From Streptomyces sp. BA2 (GTDB taxonomy: Bacteria > Actinomycetota > Actinomycetes > Streptomycetales > Streptomycetaceae), in assembly GCF_009769735.1 (NCBI RefSeq), contig NZ_WSRO01000002.1, forward strand, positions 5,344,001 to 5,408,000: a stretch of DNA of 64,000 nt, read 5' to 3'. The notes beneath the pieces were generated by a model that did no database searches, was not told the origin of the DNA, and saw nothing but the letters and a program-made list of their open reading frames with translations. Positions 48,780 through 60,500 of this stretch are shown here, one piece after another. Each line of letters starts with the position of its first letter. The first letter of the stretch is position 1. The translations under genes were made by a program, and so were the position numbers.

Positions 48780-50431
48780 CGACGACCAGGAGCACCCTGA
48801 GGCGGCCGCTGGTCGCGAGCCTCGCCACCGCCACGCTCCTCACCGCCGCCGGATGCAGCGGCGCCGACACGGCCGCGACCGGAGGCAAGCCCGCCGACGC
48901 CGCCAAGCTGAAGCTGAGCGCGACGACCGCTGCCGCCAACGGCACGCTGGACAAGGCGAACTGGCTCCTTGAGGACGAGCCGGACTCGCTCGACCTCGAC
49001 ACCCAGGGATCGAGCGCGGGCCGCGTAGTCCTCACGAACGTCTGCGAGCGGCTCTACCAGCTCCAGCCCGACATGACGACGAAGCCCTTCCTCGCCGAGA
49101 AGGCCGATACGCCCGACGACAAGACCCTCGTTCTGACCGTCCGGGACGGCGTAACCTTCCACGACGGGTCGAAGCTGACCGCCGACGACGTGCTGTGGTC
49201 ACTGAAGCGGCACGCCGACCCGGACATGGAGCAGGCCGACGAGTTCGGCAACGTCAAGTCCATGAAGAAGACCGGCGACCGCGAGATCACCATCCGCTTC
49301 AAGACCCCCGACGCCCTCTTCACCAAGGCACTCGCGGGCGACGCGGGAATCGTCTGGAACAAGGAACAAGTAGCCGCCGCCGGCAAGGACTTCGGCACAC
49401 CGGGGCAGGGCGACGCGTGCAGCGGCCCGTACGAACTCAAGGGCTGGAAGTCCGGCGACTCGATCACCATCGAGGCGTACGGCAAGTACTGGGGCGAGAA
49501 GCCCCTGACCCGTCAGGTCGTCTTCCGCTGGGCGTCCGACAGCGCCCTTGTCAACGCCCTGAAGACGGGCGCCGCCGACGGGACGTACGCGGAATCCCCG
49601 AACACCGCATCCGCCCTGCGCACCAGCAAGGGCCTCGACCAGCACTACGGCCCGTCCACCGCCTCGCTCGTCCTCATCCCGACGGCCCGGGGCGGCCTGA
49701 AGGACCCGCGGATCCGGCGCGCGCTGTCCCTCGCGATCGACCGGACGGGGATCGCGAAGTCGGGGTACGGAGGGCTCGTCCAGCCGTGGGCCACACCCGT
49801 CGGCTCCGGCGCCTGGGGATACGAGAAGCCCGAATTCGAGGTCGCCCAGAAGAAGTTGGCAGCCGCCGCTCCCGCCACTCCCACCGCCGACGACCTGGCC
49901 GAGGCCAAGGAGCTCGTGAAGGAGGCGGGCGCGCCGACCGATCCCATCGTGATCGGCACGGACAGCAGCCAGGGACGGACAGTCGTCGCGAACGCCGTGC
50001 GTTCCGCGCTCCAGCGGATCGGCCTCAAGGGCCAGATCAAGACGGTCCCCACGGCCCAGTTCGAGGAGTTCTACAGCGACCCGGCCGCACGCGCCGACAT
50101 CGACGTCCTCGTCGGCGACTGGTACATCTCCAAGGCCGACCCCATGGGCTTCTACGACAACGGCCTCTCCGACTCCTCCAACAACTGGGTCGGCTTCAAG
50201 GACGCCACGTACGACAAGAAGGTCCGGCAGGCGCTGAGCACCCTGGACGACGCGAAGCGGGCCCAGCTCGCGATCGACGTACAGAAGCGGTTCGTGGACG
50301 CGGGGGTCTGGATCTCGGTCGCGCAGGTGCCGACGGCGCTCGTCGTCTCCGACAAGCTGACGGGACCGCCCGCCTCGCAGGCCTACCTCTACTACCCGTG
50401 GGCCGCCGAACTCGGCCTGAAGAAAGGCTAG
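48776..50431 (+). CDS. Peptide/amide ABC transporter substrate-binding lipoprotein
   Basis: 551 residues from ATG 48776. Lipobox LLTAAGC (Cys27), then the family 5 (DppA/OppA-type) solute-binding fold; ADDVLWSLKRHADP and WASDSALVNALKTGAADG are typical. Reading from 48026 in this frame is a shadow of the C45 gene. It binds peptides or related amides and feeds the permeases encoded next. Confidence 0.92.
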   Translation: MTTTRSTLRRPLVASLATATLLTAAGCSGADTAATGGKPADAAKLKLSATTAAANGTLDKANWLLEDEPDSLDLDTQGSSAGRVVLTNVCERLYQLQPDMTTKPFLAEKADTPDDKTLVLTVRDGVTFHDGSKLTADDVLWSLKRHADPDMEQADEFGNVKSMKKTGDREITIRFKTPDALFTKALAGDAGIVWNKEQVAAAGKDFGTPGQGDACSGPYELKGWKSGDSITIEAYGKYWGEKPLTRQVVFRWASDSALVNALKTGAADGTYAESPNTASALRTSKGLDQHYGPSTASLVLIPTARGGLKDPRIRRALSLAIDRTGIAKSGYGGLVQPWATPVGSGAWGYEKPEFEVAQKKLAAAAPATPTADDLAEAKELVKEAGAPTDPIVIGTDSSQGRTVVANAVRSALQRIGLKGQIKTVPTAQFEEFYSDPAARADIDVLVGDWYISKADPMGFYDNGLSDSSNNWVGFKDATYDKKVRQALSTLDDAKRAQLAIDVQKRFVDAGVWISVAQVPTALVVSDKLTGPPASQAYLYYPWAAELGLKKG

Positions 50432-51388
50432 GTGAGAGTCGTGCTCGCTCGGATCTCACGTCGGCTCGCGGGCCTCCTCGCCACCCTCTTCGCCGCCTCG
50501 TTCGTCATCTTCGCCGCCGTGTACGCGGCGCCGGGCGACCCCGCGGTGTTCCTCGCGGGCGGCCGGGACAAGCTGACGCCGGAGCGCCTGGCCCAGGTGC
50601 GCTCGCAGTACCACCTGGACGAGCCGCTGGTCGTCCAGTACGGCCGGTGGCTGTGGGACTGCGTCCACTTCGACCTGGGACGGTCCTTCAAGTACAGCGA
50701 CCAGGTGGCCGACCTGGTGACGGCCCGCTTCCCGACGACGCTCCAACTCGTCGCCTACGCCACGGTGTTGTTCGCCGTCCTGGGCGTCGGCGCCGGAATC
50801 CTGGCCGCGGTCAAGCGCTCCACGTGGGTGGACTCCGCCGTCGTGGGCGGCACGACGCTCGCCGCCTCGGTCCCTTCGTTCGTCGCGGCCATCGCCCTGG
50901 TGTCGCTGTTCGGCGTGCAGCTGGGGTGGTTCCCGGTCTCGGGCTCGGGAGAGGGCTTCGGGGGCACGCTGCACCATCTGACGCTGCCCGCCCTGTCGTT
51001 GGCGCTCGGCGCGCTCGCCATCATCAGCCGGGTCACCCGGCAGGCGATGGCGGACGCGGCGGCATCGGACCACGTAGAGGCGGCGCGCGCTTCAGGGGTC
51101 CCGGAGCGGGACATCATCCGGCGGCACGTCCTGCGCAACGCACTCGGGCCGATCATCACGATGTGCGGACTCGTCATGGCGGGAATGCTCGCGGGCACGG
51201 TGGTCGTGGAGACGGCGTTCGGCATCAGCGGAATCGGTTCGCTCCTCGTGGGCGCGATCAATACGCATGACTTCCCGGTGGCGCAGGCGGTCCTGCTGCT
51301 CATGGTCACCGGCTACATCGTGGTGACGACGCTGGTGGACGTGGTGCACCCGCTGCTCGACCCGCGCGTGAAGGAGGCACGTTCCTGA
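50432..51388 (+). CDS. Peptide ABC transporter permease (DppB-like)
   Basis: 318 residues, GTG start immediately after the previous stop. Six helices, DppB start LARISRRLAGLLATLFAASFVIF, and the EAA loop EAARASGVPERDIIRRHVLRNALGPII. Its stop overlaps the DppC start by 1 bp. Confidence 0.93.
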   Translation: MRVVLARISRRLAGLLATLFAASFVIFAAVYAAPGDPAVFLAGGRDKLTPERLAQVRSQYHLDEPLVVQYGRWLWDCVHFDLGRSFKYSDQVADLVTARFPTTLQLVAYATVLFAVLGVGAGILAAVKRSTWVDSAVVGGTTLAASVPSFVAAIALVSLFGVQLGWFPVSGSGEGFGGTLHHLTLPALSLALGALAIISRVTRQAMADAAASDHVEAARASGVPERDIIRRHVLRNALGPIITMCGLVMAGMLAGTVVVETAFGISGIGSLLVGAINTHDFPVAQAVLLLMVTGYIVVTTLVDVVHPLLDPRVKEARS

Positions 51389-52251
51389 TGGCTTCTACCG
51401 CTCCTGCTCCTGTTCCTGCTGTCGCGCTCGCGCCTTTGGGCGTACGTCGCCGGCGCCCCGTCGGGGTGATCGTGGCCGCGGGACTGCTCGGCCTGGTCGT
51501 CCTCGCAGCGGTGCTCGCACCGCTGCTCGCGCCCTACGCACCGGACGCGATCGACCTCTCGGCCTCGCTGGTCGGAACGTCCGGCGACCACCTCCTGGGT
51601 ACGGACTCGTCCGGCCAGGACCTGCTGTCGCGCGCCCTGTACGGAACCCGCACGAGCCTGATCGCCCCGATCCTGCTCCTCGCCGTCGCGGCCGTGCTCG
51701 GCGTCACGCTGGGCGTGCTCGCCGCGTGGCGCGGGGGATGGGTGGACGCGCTGGTCTCCCGGATCACGGACGTGATGTACGCGTTCCCGGGCCTGCTGTT
51801 CACCGTCCTGATCATCGCCGTCTTCGGCGCCGGAATGACGACATCCGTACTGGCGCTCGGCCTCGCCTTCACACCGACCATCGCCAAGTACGTGCGCTCA
51901 CTGGCACTTTCGGAGGCCCGCAAGCCGTACGTCGACGCCTACCGGGTGCAGGGGATGGGCGGCGCGCGGATCTGCGTCGCGCATCTCGTGCCGAACCTGG
52001 GCCGCGCGATCCTCGGCTACTTGGTCGTGCTGTTCGGAGAGGCGCTGATGTCGCTAGCGACCCTCTCGTACCTGGGCTTCGGCGCCCAACCCCCGTCGTC
52101 CGACTGGGGTTTGATGGTGCAGGAGGGGCAGGCGGCGGTAGTCCAGGGCGCCCTGCTCCCGGCTCTCGTCCCCGGCACGGCCATCGCCCTGGTCGTCGTG
52201 TCCTTCAACGTGGTCGGGGTCTGGGCCGCCGACCGGCTAGGGAGGCAGTGA
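51388..52251 (+). CDS. Peptide ABC transporter permease (DppC-like)
   Basis: 287 residues with the DppC/OppC N-terminal domain before six helices (LLGTDSSGQDLLSRALYGTRTSL, EARKPYVDAYRVQGMGGARICVAHLVPNL). It pairs with DppB in the membrane. Confidence 0.93.
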   Translation: MASTAPAPVPAVALAPLGVRRRRPVGVIVAAGLLGLVVLAAVLAPLLAPYAPDAIDLSASLVGTSGDHLLGTDSSGQDLLSRALYGTRTSLIAPILLLAVAAVLGVTLGVLAAWRGGWVDALVSRITDVMYAFPGLLFTVLIIAVFGAGMTTSVLALGLAFTPTIAKYVRSLALSEARKPYVDAYRVQGMGGARICVAHLVPNLGRAILGYLVVLFGEALMSLATLSYLGFGAQPPSSDWGLMVQEGQAAVVQGALLPALVPGTAIALVVVSFNVVGVWAADRLGRQ

Positions 52252-52254
52252 CCC

Positions 52255-53217
52255 ATGCTCCTTGAGATCGAAGACCTGACCTTGCGGCTGCCGGGCACGG
52301 CCAGGCCGCTCCTGGACTCGGTGTCCCTCACCGTCCGCCCCGGGGAAGTCGTCGGCCTGGTCGGCGAGTCGGGCTCGGGCAAGTCGACCACGGCGAAGGC
52401 GGCGCTCGGCCTGCTCCCGGCGGGTGCGGTGACGTCGGGTTCCGTCCACGTGAACGGCACCGAAGTCCTCACCCTCACGGGCGAGTCCCTGCGGACCCAC
52501 CGCGCGCGAACGGTGGCCATGGTCCACCAGGACCCCCGCGCCGCGCTCAACCCGGTGCGCCGCATAGGCGACTTCCTGGTCGAGAGGGGAGCGACGCGCG
52601 AGCGGGCGGTCGAGCTCCTGGACGCGGTGGGCCTCTCAAACCCCGAACGCCGCGTACGCCAGCGCCCGCACCAGCTCTCCGGCGGCATGCTGCAACGCGT
52701 GGTCATCGCGGGCGCGCTCGCGGCCGAGCCGAGCCTGCTCCTCGCGGACGAGGCGACCAGCGCGCTGGACGTCACGACGCAGGCGGAGATCCTGGCGCTC
52801 CTGCGCCAACTGCGGGCGACCCGGGACCTGGGCCTCCTCTTCATCACCCACGACCTGCACCTGGCGGCCGCGTACTGCGACCGCGTGTACGTCATGTACG
52901 CGGGCCGTGTGGTGGAACAGCGGTCGGCGAAGGCCCTGTTCGACACTCCGGCACACCCCTACACGCGGGGCCTGCTCTCCTGCTCGCCCACCCTGGGCGA
53001 CACGACCCACACCCTCCACCCGATCCCGGGCCGCCCACCGTCCCTCTCGGACACGTTCCCGGGCTGCCCGTTCGTGTCGCGGTGCGGGGATGCGGAGGAG
53101 GGGTGCGGGACGTGGGTTCCGGAGCAGCTGAAGCTGCCGGACGGAGGAACGGCGGCCTGCCCCGTCGTGGCTCCCGTTGTGCTGCCGAACACCGATGCGA
53201 GAGAGGTGAGCCATTGA
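52255..53217 (+). CDS. Peptide ABC transporter ATPase (DppD-like)
   Basis: 320 residues. Walker A GESGSGKSTTAKAAL, signature LSGGMLQRV, Walker B LLLADEATSALD and the C-terminal oligopeptide-transporter extension with four cysteines (SCSPTLG, FPGCPFVSRCG, GCGTW). Its stop overlaps the DppF start (TGATG). Confidence 0.93.
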   Translation: MLLEIEDLTLRLPGTARPLLDSVSLTVRPGEVVGLVGESGSGKSTTAKAALGLLPAGAVTSGSVHVNGTEVLTLTGESLRTHRARTVAMVHQDPRAALNPVRRIGDFLVERGATRERAVELLDAVGLSNPERRVRQRPHQLSGGMLQRVVIAGALAAEPSLLLADEATSALDVTTQAEILALLRQLRATRDLGLLFITHDLHLAAAYCDRVYVMYAGRVVEQRSAKALFDTPAHPYTRGLLSCSPTLGDTTHTLHPIPGRPPSLSDTFPGCPFVSRCGDAEEGCGTWVPEQLKLPDGGTAACPVVAPVVLPNTDAREVSH

Positions 53218-54014
53218 TGCCCCAGGACCTGCTGGCGGTGTCCGGCCTCAGCAAGAGCTACCCGCTGCCGGGCGGCGGCCGCCACCAGGCGGCGGAGAAC
53301 GTGACGTTCACGGTGAAGGAGGGCGGCTCCATAGGCATTGTGGGCGAATCGGGCTCGGGCAAGACGACAGTGGCCCGCATGCTGGTGGGCCTGGCCCGCC
53401 AGGACTCCGGCACGGTGAGGGTGAAAGACCGCCCCCGCGAGGCCCGTACACCCCGGAAGCGAACCGCACGCCTGACCAGGGCCAGGGAGATCCAGATGGT
53501 CTTCCAGGACCCCTACCTCTCCCTGGACCCCCGCCTCACCTCCACCCAGTGCCTCCGCACGGCCCTGCGGCTGCACGGCAGGGACGAGGGCCTGGCGGCA
53601 GGACTCCTGGACCAGGTGGGCCTCGGCACCCGGGAGGCCGGCGCCCGCCCCCGCGAACTCTCCGGCGGCCAGCGCCAACGCCTGGCCATAGCGAGGGCGC
53701 TGGCTGTGGACCCCCAAGTGCTGGTCCTGGACGAGGCGGTGGCGGCACTGGACGTGTCGATCCAGGCCCAGATCCTCCAACTGCTCGGCGAGATCCGCCG
53801 GGACACCGGGGTGGCCCTGGTCTTCGTCAGCCACGACCTGGCCGTCGTCCAGCACATCACCGACGAGGTCCTGGTGATGAGCCGGGGCAAGGTGGTGGAA
53901 CAGGGCCCGACGGCTCGGGTACTGACGTCACCGGAGGACCCGTACACAATCCGTCTCCTGGCCTCGGTCCCAAGAGAGGGCTGGAATCCAGGGGATGTAC
54001 TGAGCGCCCCGTAA
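53217..54014 (+). CDS. Peptide ABC transporter ATPase (DppF-like)
   Basis: 265 residues from ATG 53217. Walker A GESGSGKTTVARML, signature LSGGQRQRLAIARAL, Walker B VLVLDEAVAALD; the usual Thr/Ser in Walker B is Val (DEAVAALD). Last gene of the operon, followed by repeats and a terminator for the convergent cold-shock gene. Confidence 0.92.
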   Translation: MPQDLLAVSGLSKSYPLPGGGRHQAAENVTFTVKEGGSIGIVGESGSGKTTVARMLVGLARQDSGTVRVKDRPREARTPRKRTARLTRAREIQMVFQDPYLSLDPRLTSTQCLRTALRLHGRDEGLAAGLLDQVGLGTREAGARPRELSGGQRQRLAIARALAVDPQVLVLDEAVAALDVSIQAQILQLLGEIRRDTGVALVFVSHDLAVVQHITDEVLVMSRGKVVEQGPTARVLTSPEDPYTIRLLASVPREGWNPGDVLSAP

Positions 54015-54064
54015 GAAGCACGGGGAACGGTGCAGCCCCGTAAGGGGCGCGGGGAACTGCGCAC
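54005..54064. repeat. Tandem pair of dispersed GCCCCGTAAGGGGCGCGG-type repeat
   Basis: GCCCCGTAAGAAGCACGGGGAAC and GCCCCGTAAGGGGCGCGGGGAAC-type units lie head to tail at about 30-bp period; the second matches 46541-46571 across its length. Probably mobile or duplicated hairpin elements. Confidence 0.75.
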
Positions 54065-54124
54065 CCAGCCCCCACCCACCCGCAGAGAAAAGAGACCCCA
54101 AGGCCCAGGGGCCAGAAAAAGGCA

Positions 54125-54162
54125 GGAGCCCCGCCTTCCGCTCACGCGGGAGGCAGGGCTCC
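54125..54162 (-). terminator. Rho-independent terminator of cold-shock gene
   Basis: A bulged long hairpin (GGAGCCC, GCCT, CCGC pairing with GCGG, AGGC, GGGCTCC around loop TCAC). On the reverse strand it is followed by TGCCTTTTTC, giving a T tract downstream of the csp gene. Confidence 0.88.
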
Positions 54163-54234
54163 TTGGGTACTGCTATCCATGTCCGGATCAAGTCACCGGA
54201 ACTATCACACACCCCATCTGCATGGGGCGCCCCA

Positions 54235-54438
54235 CTACTGGGGGGTGACGTTCTCCGCCTGCGGACCCTTCGGGCCCTGCGTGACGTCGAAGCTCACGGC
54301 CTGATTCTCCTCAAGGGAGCGGAAGCCGTTTGCGTTGATCGCGGAGTAGTGGACGAAGACGTCGGGGCCTCCGCCTTCCTGGGCGATGAATCCAAAGCCC
54401 TTTTCGGCGTTGAACCACTTCACGGTTCCGGTAGCCAT
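54235..54438 (-). CDS. CspA-family cold-shock protein
   Basis: 67 residues. RNP1 [11 protein letters not shown] and RNP2 VFVHYSAI are intact, the ordinary bacterial length. An RNA chaperone that binds single-stranded nucleic acid. AAGGAGGG precedes ATG 54438. A 5' untranslated region of likely 100 bp or more (to about 54590) is present. An in-frame reading to 54570 lacks conservation. Confidence 0.97.
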   Translation of the reverse strand: MATGTVKWFNAEKGFGFIAQEGGGPDVFVHYSAINANGFRSLEENQAVSFDVTQGPKGPQAENVTPQ

Positions 54439-55661
<1,223 letters not shown>

Positions 55662-55777
55662 TACGCGGTGGGAATGCCGGGGCCGTCGGGCGCGCGGGCG
55701 GACTACCCTGAGCTGCAGACAATGCGCGCGGCCCCTGTGGCCGCGGCTGTGCGGCGCGTCCGGGGGAGGCCTTCGTC

Positions 55778-57454
55778 ATGCACCCGCTCGATCCCGGCGA
55801 ACCGACCGTCATCGGGCCCTACCGGCTGCTCGGCCGACTGGGCTCCGGCGGCATGGGCCGGGTCTACCTGGGGCGCAGCTCGGGCGGCCGTACGGTCGCG
55901 GTGAAGGTCGTCCATCCGCATTTCGCGCTCGACGAGGAGTTCCGCGCCCGCTTCCGGCGCGAGGTGGACGCGGCGCGGCGGGTGGGCGGCGACTGGACCG
56001 CGCCGGTGCTCGACGCGGACCCGGAGGCGCCGGTTCCGTGGGTGGCGACGGGGTACGCGGCGGGACCCTCCCTGGCCGATGCGGTACGGGACCTGTCCCC
56101 TCTCCCCGCGCATTCCGTACGCGTACTGGTGGCGGGCCTCGCCGAGGCGCTGACGCACGTGCACGGTCTCGGGCTCGTCCACCGCGACATCAAGCCGTCG
56201 AACGTCATGCTCACGATGGACGGGCCGCGGCTGATCGACTTCGGCATCGCACGGGCGACGGACGGCACGGCCTCGCTCACGTCGACGGGTGTCTCCGTCG
56301 GGTCGCCCGGCTACATGTCGCCGGAGCAGATCCTCGGCAAGGGGGTCGCCGGGGCGGCGGACGTCTTCTCGCTGGGTGCGGTTCTGGTGTACGCGGCGAC
56401 GGGTTCGGCACCCTTTCCGGGTGACTCGTCGGCCTCCCTCCTCTACAAGGTCGTACACGAGGAGCCGGAACTGGGCGCGCTGGACGGGGATTTGCGGGAC
56501 CTCGCGCGTGAGTGCCTGACCAAGGACCCCGGTGGGCGCCCGACGCCGGGGGAGATCGCGAGTCGTCTCGCCCCCACGGGTGCGGACAGCCTGGTGGCGG
56601 CAGGGTGGCTGCCGGGGCCGCTGGTCGAGCGGGTCAGCAGGAGTGCGGTGCGGCTCCTGGACCTGGAAACACTCGGGGCCGGGGCCGCGGAACAGCCTTC
56701 GGGGCCGGTGCCGTTCGGCAGCTCGGTGGTGGGTGAGTCCGCCGGCGGTGAAGCGCCGGTGGGCAGCGGCTCCTTCGGCCCGCCGGACCCGTCGTACGCG
56801 CCTTCGTCGCCTCCTCCCGCGTACGTCCCCACCCAGACGTCAGCGCCCTCGGGGCCGCCCCCCGGCCGGGTGACCGTCTCGGTCGACGCGACGTCCACGC
56901 CGAGCGGGGCCGACGGGCGGGGCCGCAAGGTCAGTTGCACGCTTGTCCTGGGGGTGGCGGGGGCGCTGGCCGCGGTGACGGTCGGGTCCGTCTTCGTGCT
57001 GGGGCTGCTTCCGGGGAACGACAAGGGGTCGAAGGACGCGGGGCAGCCACCGGCGGCGAGCCAGGAGCCGCCGGGGGACGGCGGCGCCGACCAGGCCGAA
57101 GGCAAGGTCCCCGCCTCCTACCGCGGCACCTGGGAAGGCCAGGCGGTCGCGGCGGGCGGCGCTGTCCCCATGGGCACGTTCAGACTCAAGGTCGAGCAGG
57201 GCAAGGTGGGCGAACGCTTCGCGGTGATGACGCAGACGGATCAACTGGGCGGCAAGTGCGCGGTGGACCTCACCCTGAAGTCGGTCTCGGGCAAGGAGAT
57301 CGTGGCGCGGGGTAAGGGGCAGGCGGACAGCGCCGCGCAGTGCACGAAGAACTCGCACACGGTGCGGCTGCGCCCGAAGGGGGACCAACTCCTGTACCTC
57401 TCGGAGAACGAGAAGTCAGGCAACCCAGAGGCCAGCCTCTCCCGCCTGAACTGA
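55778..57454 (+). CDS. Membrane Ser/Thr protein kinase (PknB-like) with extracellular domain
   Basis: 558 residues from ATG 55778 after GGGGGAGG. Kinase motifs: Gly loop LGSGGMGRVYLG, VAVKVVHP (Lys), HRDIKPSNVM, DFGIARA, GYMSPEQ. Kinase ends near 275; a Pro/Ser-rich linker follows, one helix (about 388-410, LGVAGALAAVTVGSVFVLGLL), then an extracellular domain (about 445-558, SYRGTWEGQAV, CAVDLTL, QCTKNSH) that may sense a signal. The type VII ATPase gene converges from the right, 83 bp away. Confidence 0.95.
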   Translation: MHPLDPGEPTVIGPYRLLGRLGSGGMGRVYLGRSSGGRTVAVKVVHPHFALDEEFRARFRREVDAARRVGGDWTAPVLDADPEAPVPWVATGYAAGPSLADAVRDLSPLPAHSVRVLVAGLAEALTHVHGLGLVHRDIKPSNVMLTMDGPRLIDFGIARATDGTASLTSTGVSVGSPGYMSPEQILGKGVAGAADVFSLGAVLVYAATGSAPFPGDSSASLLYKVVHEEPELGALDGDLRDLARECLTKDPGGRPTPGEIASRLAPTGADSLVAAGWLPGPLVERVSRSAVRLLDLETLGAGAAEQPSGPVPFGSSVVGESAGGEAPVGSGSFGPPDPSYAPSSPPPAYVPTQTSAPSGPPPGRVTVSVDATSTPSGADGRGRKVSCTLVLGVAGALAAVTVGSVFVLGLLPGNDKGSKDAGQPPAASQEPPGDGGADQAEGKVPASYRGTWEGQAVAAGGAVPMGTFRLKVEQGKVGERFAVMTQTDQLGGKCAVDLTLKSVSGKEIVARGKGQADSAAQCTKNSHTVRLRPKGDQLLYLSENEKSGNPEASLSRLN

Positions 57455-57456
57455 AC

Positions 57457-57535
57457 CCCCCGCGGCGTTCCCTGGACGAACAGACCTTCCCCACCCAGCC
57501 ACCCGATCACCCCGCATCCGACCCTGGACGAACGA
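57457..57535. repeat. Dispersed intergenic repeat, second copy
   Basis: Reverse complement matches 23341-23420 at roughly 80%. It fills the gap between the convergent kinase and EccC stop codons, with two TTCGTCCAGGG copies on the reverse strand. Confidence 0.75.
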
Positions 57536-57536
57536 G

Positions 57537-60500
57537 CTACATCGGCGTAGTGACCGTCACCGGCTCCCCGCTGCCCGTGTACAGCAGGCCCTTGCCCGGG
57601 GCGATCGGGCCTCCGACCATGCTTCGGGTGGTCCGGATTCCGATCAGTTCGCCGCTCGACGAGTCCTGAGGGGACAGGAGAATCCCGCGGCGGCCCTTCT
57701 TCGCCTCGACCTGCCAGCCGGAGAAGCCACCGCACACCTCCTCCTCGTCGCCGCCGATGACGAGCCCGAGGCCTCGCTCGGAGCCCCGCTGCACCAACCG
57801 CTTGAACTCGCGTTCCGCGTCGCAGTCCTCCAGGACCTCACCGTCGTCGATGATCCACACGATCGGGTCCTCGGGGGACGCGGACTCCACGACCTCCTTG
57901 AAGTCGTCGCTCTCGATGTCGTCGTCGACGAAGACCTTCAGAATGCCCTCCTGGCCATCCAGTTCGCGCAGCGGCGACGGCCGCGGGGCCGCGATGACCA
58001 GACGTACGCCCTGTGTCATGTACGACCGCGCGATGTTCATCAGCGTCGTGCTGCGGCCCGACTTGGCCGGGCCCGCCACCACGAACGTCGGCACGCCCTG
58101 CGCGAGGTCGGGACCGAAGCCCATGATGTCGTCGCCGCCGATGCCAGCGAGGGCCCACAGCTTGGAGCGCGAGGCCTCCGGGTCGCGCATCTCCCACGCG
58201 TCCGCGAAGCCGATACGGCTCGGCAGGCTGTCCACGCGGAACGGCTTGCGCGAGCGCGGCACGTCCGCGTCCCGCGCGGCCGCCGCCTCGCCGATCTCGG
58301 AGAGCGCCGCGGCCTGGCCCTGGCCCGTGGAGTCCTCGGCGAGGAGCGCGAACTGCGTCTCCGTACCGTGCTCGTTCTTGAAGCCGCGGCCCGGCGGGAT
58401 CTCCTCCGGCACCTTGCGCGCGTTCATGCCGAGCATCGAGAAGTCGGAGCGGTCGGCGAGCCGCAGGCCGTACTTGTCCTCGGTGAGCGAGGCCATGCGG
58501 CCGATGAGGACCTGGCGGTCACCGGTGATGACCAGGTGGATGCCGACGCTCGCGCCCTCGCGCATCATCGCCTGCAGTTCGTCGGTCAGCTCACCGTGGT
58601 CGTACTCGCCGAGGGTCGGCAGCCAGCCCTCCCAGCGGTCCAGGAGCACGACGATGTGCGCGAGCCGCTCCTCCTCGGGCACGGCCGCCCGCTGCTCGCC
58701 GATGTCGGCGAAGCCCTTGTCGGCAAGAAGGTCCTGGCGGCGCGTCACTTCACCCTTGAGCCGGGAGATGAGGCGCACCGCGCGCTCGGTCTGGTTTCGG
58801 CTGACGACGGCGCCGCAGTGCGGAAGCCGGGTCAGCGCGTTGAGCGCGCCGTTGCCGCAGTCGATGCCGTAGAGGTGGACGTCGGCCGACGAGTGCGTAC
58901 GGGCGATCGAGCCCGCGATCGTACGGAGGATCTGCGAGCGGCCACTGCGCGGGGCGCCGCCGATGAGCAGGTGCCCGAACGTCTCGAAGTTGACCGCGAC
59001 CGGGCGGCGCGCCTGGTCGGAGGGGATGTCCTCCAGGCCGAAGGGCGCGGGGGCGAGGGAGCCCGGCTTGTCGCTCGCGACGGGCAGCGGGATCTCGTCG
59101 AGCTGGAGCTGCTCGGAGAGCGCGGGCAGCCACGGGCTGTGCTGGGCGGGGATGCCCATCGTCGCGTTCGCGTCGCGCACGGCATCCACGAGGACCTTGA
59201 GGTCGGTGATCTCCTCCTCCTCGCGCGCCTCGGCCTTGGGCTTCACCAGGGCGGCACGGCCCAGGTCCTCCCAGCCGAGCGAACCCGCCCAGGGTGCGAG
59301 CAGCGCCGGGTCGGTGGCGCCGGGCCTGCGGCCACCGACGCGCCCCGACTGGAAGGGCACGAGCGAGGCGTGACCCAGCCGTACGTACGCACGTCCTGGC
59401 GTGCTCTTGGCGATGTGGCCGGCCGCCGGGTCGTCGATGACGTCGGCGGACTCGGCGCCGTCCGTCACGCGCAGGGCGATACGGAGGTTGGTGTTGGCGC
59501 GGATCTCGGGCGACACGACGCCGGAGGGCCGCTGCGTGGCGAGGAGCAGGTGGATGCCGAGCGAACGGCCTCGCTGGGCGATGTTCACGAGGCCCGTCAC
59601 GAAGTCGGGCAGGTCACGCACCATCGAGGCGAACTCGTCGATGACGATGAGGAGTCGGGGCACGGGCGCGTGCGAGGGATCACGGCGTACGAGGTCCTGG
59701 TAGTCCTCGATGTCCTTGGCGTCGGCGGCGGCGAGGATGTGCTCGCGCCGCTTCAGTTCGGCGCCGAGGGATTCCAGGGCGCGTTCCACGAGGTGGGCGT
59801 CGAGGTCGGTGACCATGCCGACGGTGTGCGGCAGCTTCACACAGTCCTTGAACGCGGACCCGCCCTTGTAGTCGACGAGGACGAAGGTCATGTTCTCGGG
59901 GGTGTTGGCGACGGCCAGCGCCGCCACGATCGTCTGCAGCAGCTCCGACTTACCGGAACCGGTCGTACCGGCGATCAGGCCGTGCGGCCCGTCGCGCCGC
60001 ATGTCGATGCCGAAGGGCCCGTCGTACGACTCACCGATGACGGCCATCGTCGACTGGCCGCCCATCTGCCAGCGCGCGGTGATCTGGTCGGCCGTCGGCG
60101 GTTCCAGCTGGAGCACGTCGAGCAGCCGGCTGGAACCGGGCAGCGCCGAGTCCTCGGTCTCGCCGCTGATGTCGCGCAGCGGCGAGAGCGCGCGGGCGAG
60201 CCGCCCGCACCAGGCGGAGGAGACGAAGTCGGGGCGTACGTCACGGATGCGGGCGGCGTCGGTCTTCTCGACGCGCAGCCGCAGTTCGAGGGGCTTCTCG
60301 GCGCCCTGCTCGGCGTCGTCCCCGGCGGCCGTGTGCCAGGCCTGGAAGGAGGGGAAGCCGCCGGGAGCACCGGCGGCGGGCGTGGCCGCTCCAGGCGTGG
60401 ACGGGGCGGGCAGGCCGATCTCCTCGGCCTTCGGCTCGGCGATCACGATGGCCTGGCACTCGCCGGGCAGGAACCGCTCCTCGTCGTCGAGGCAGAGCGC

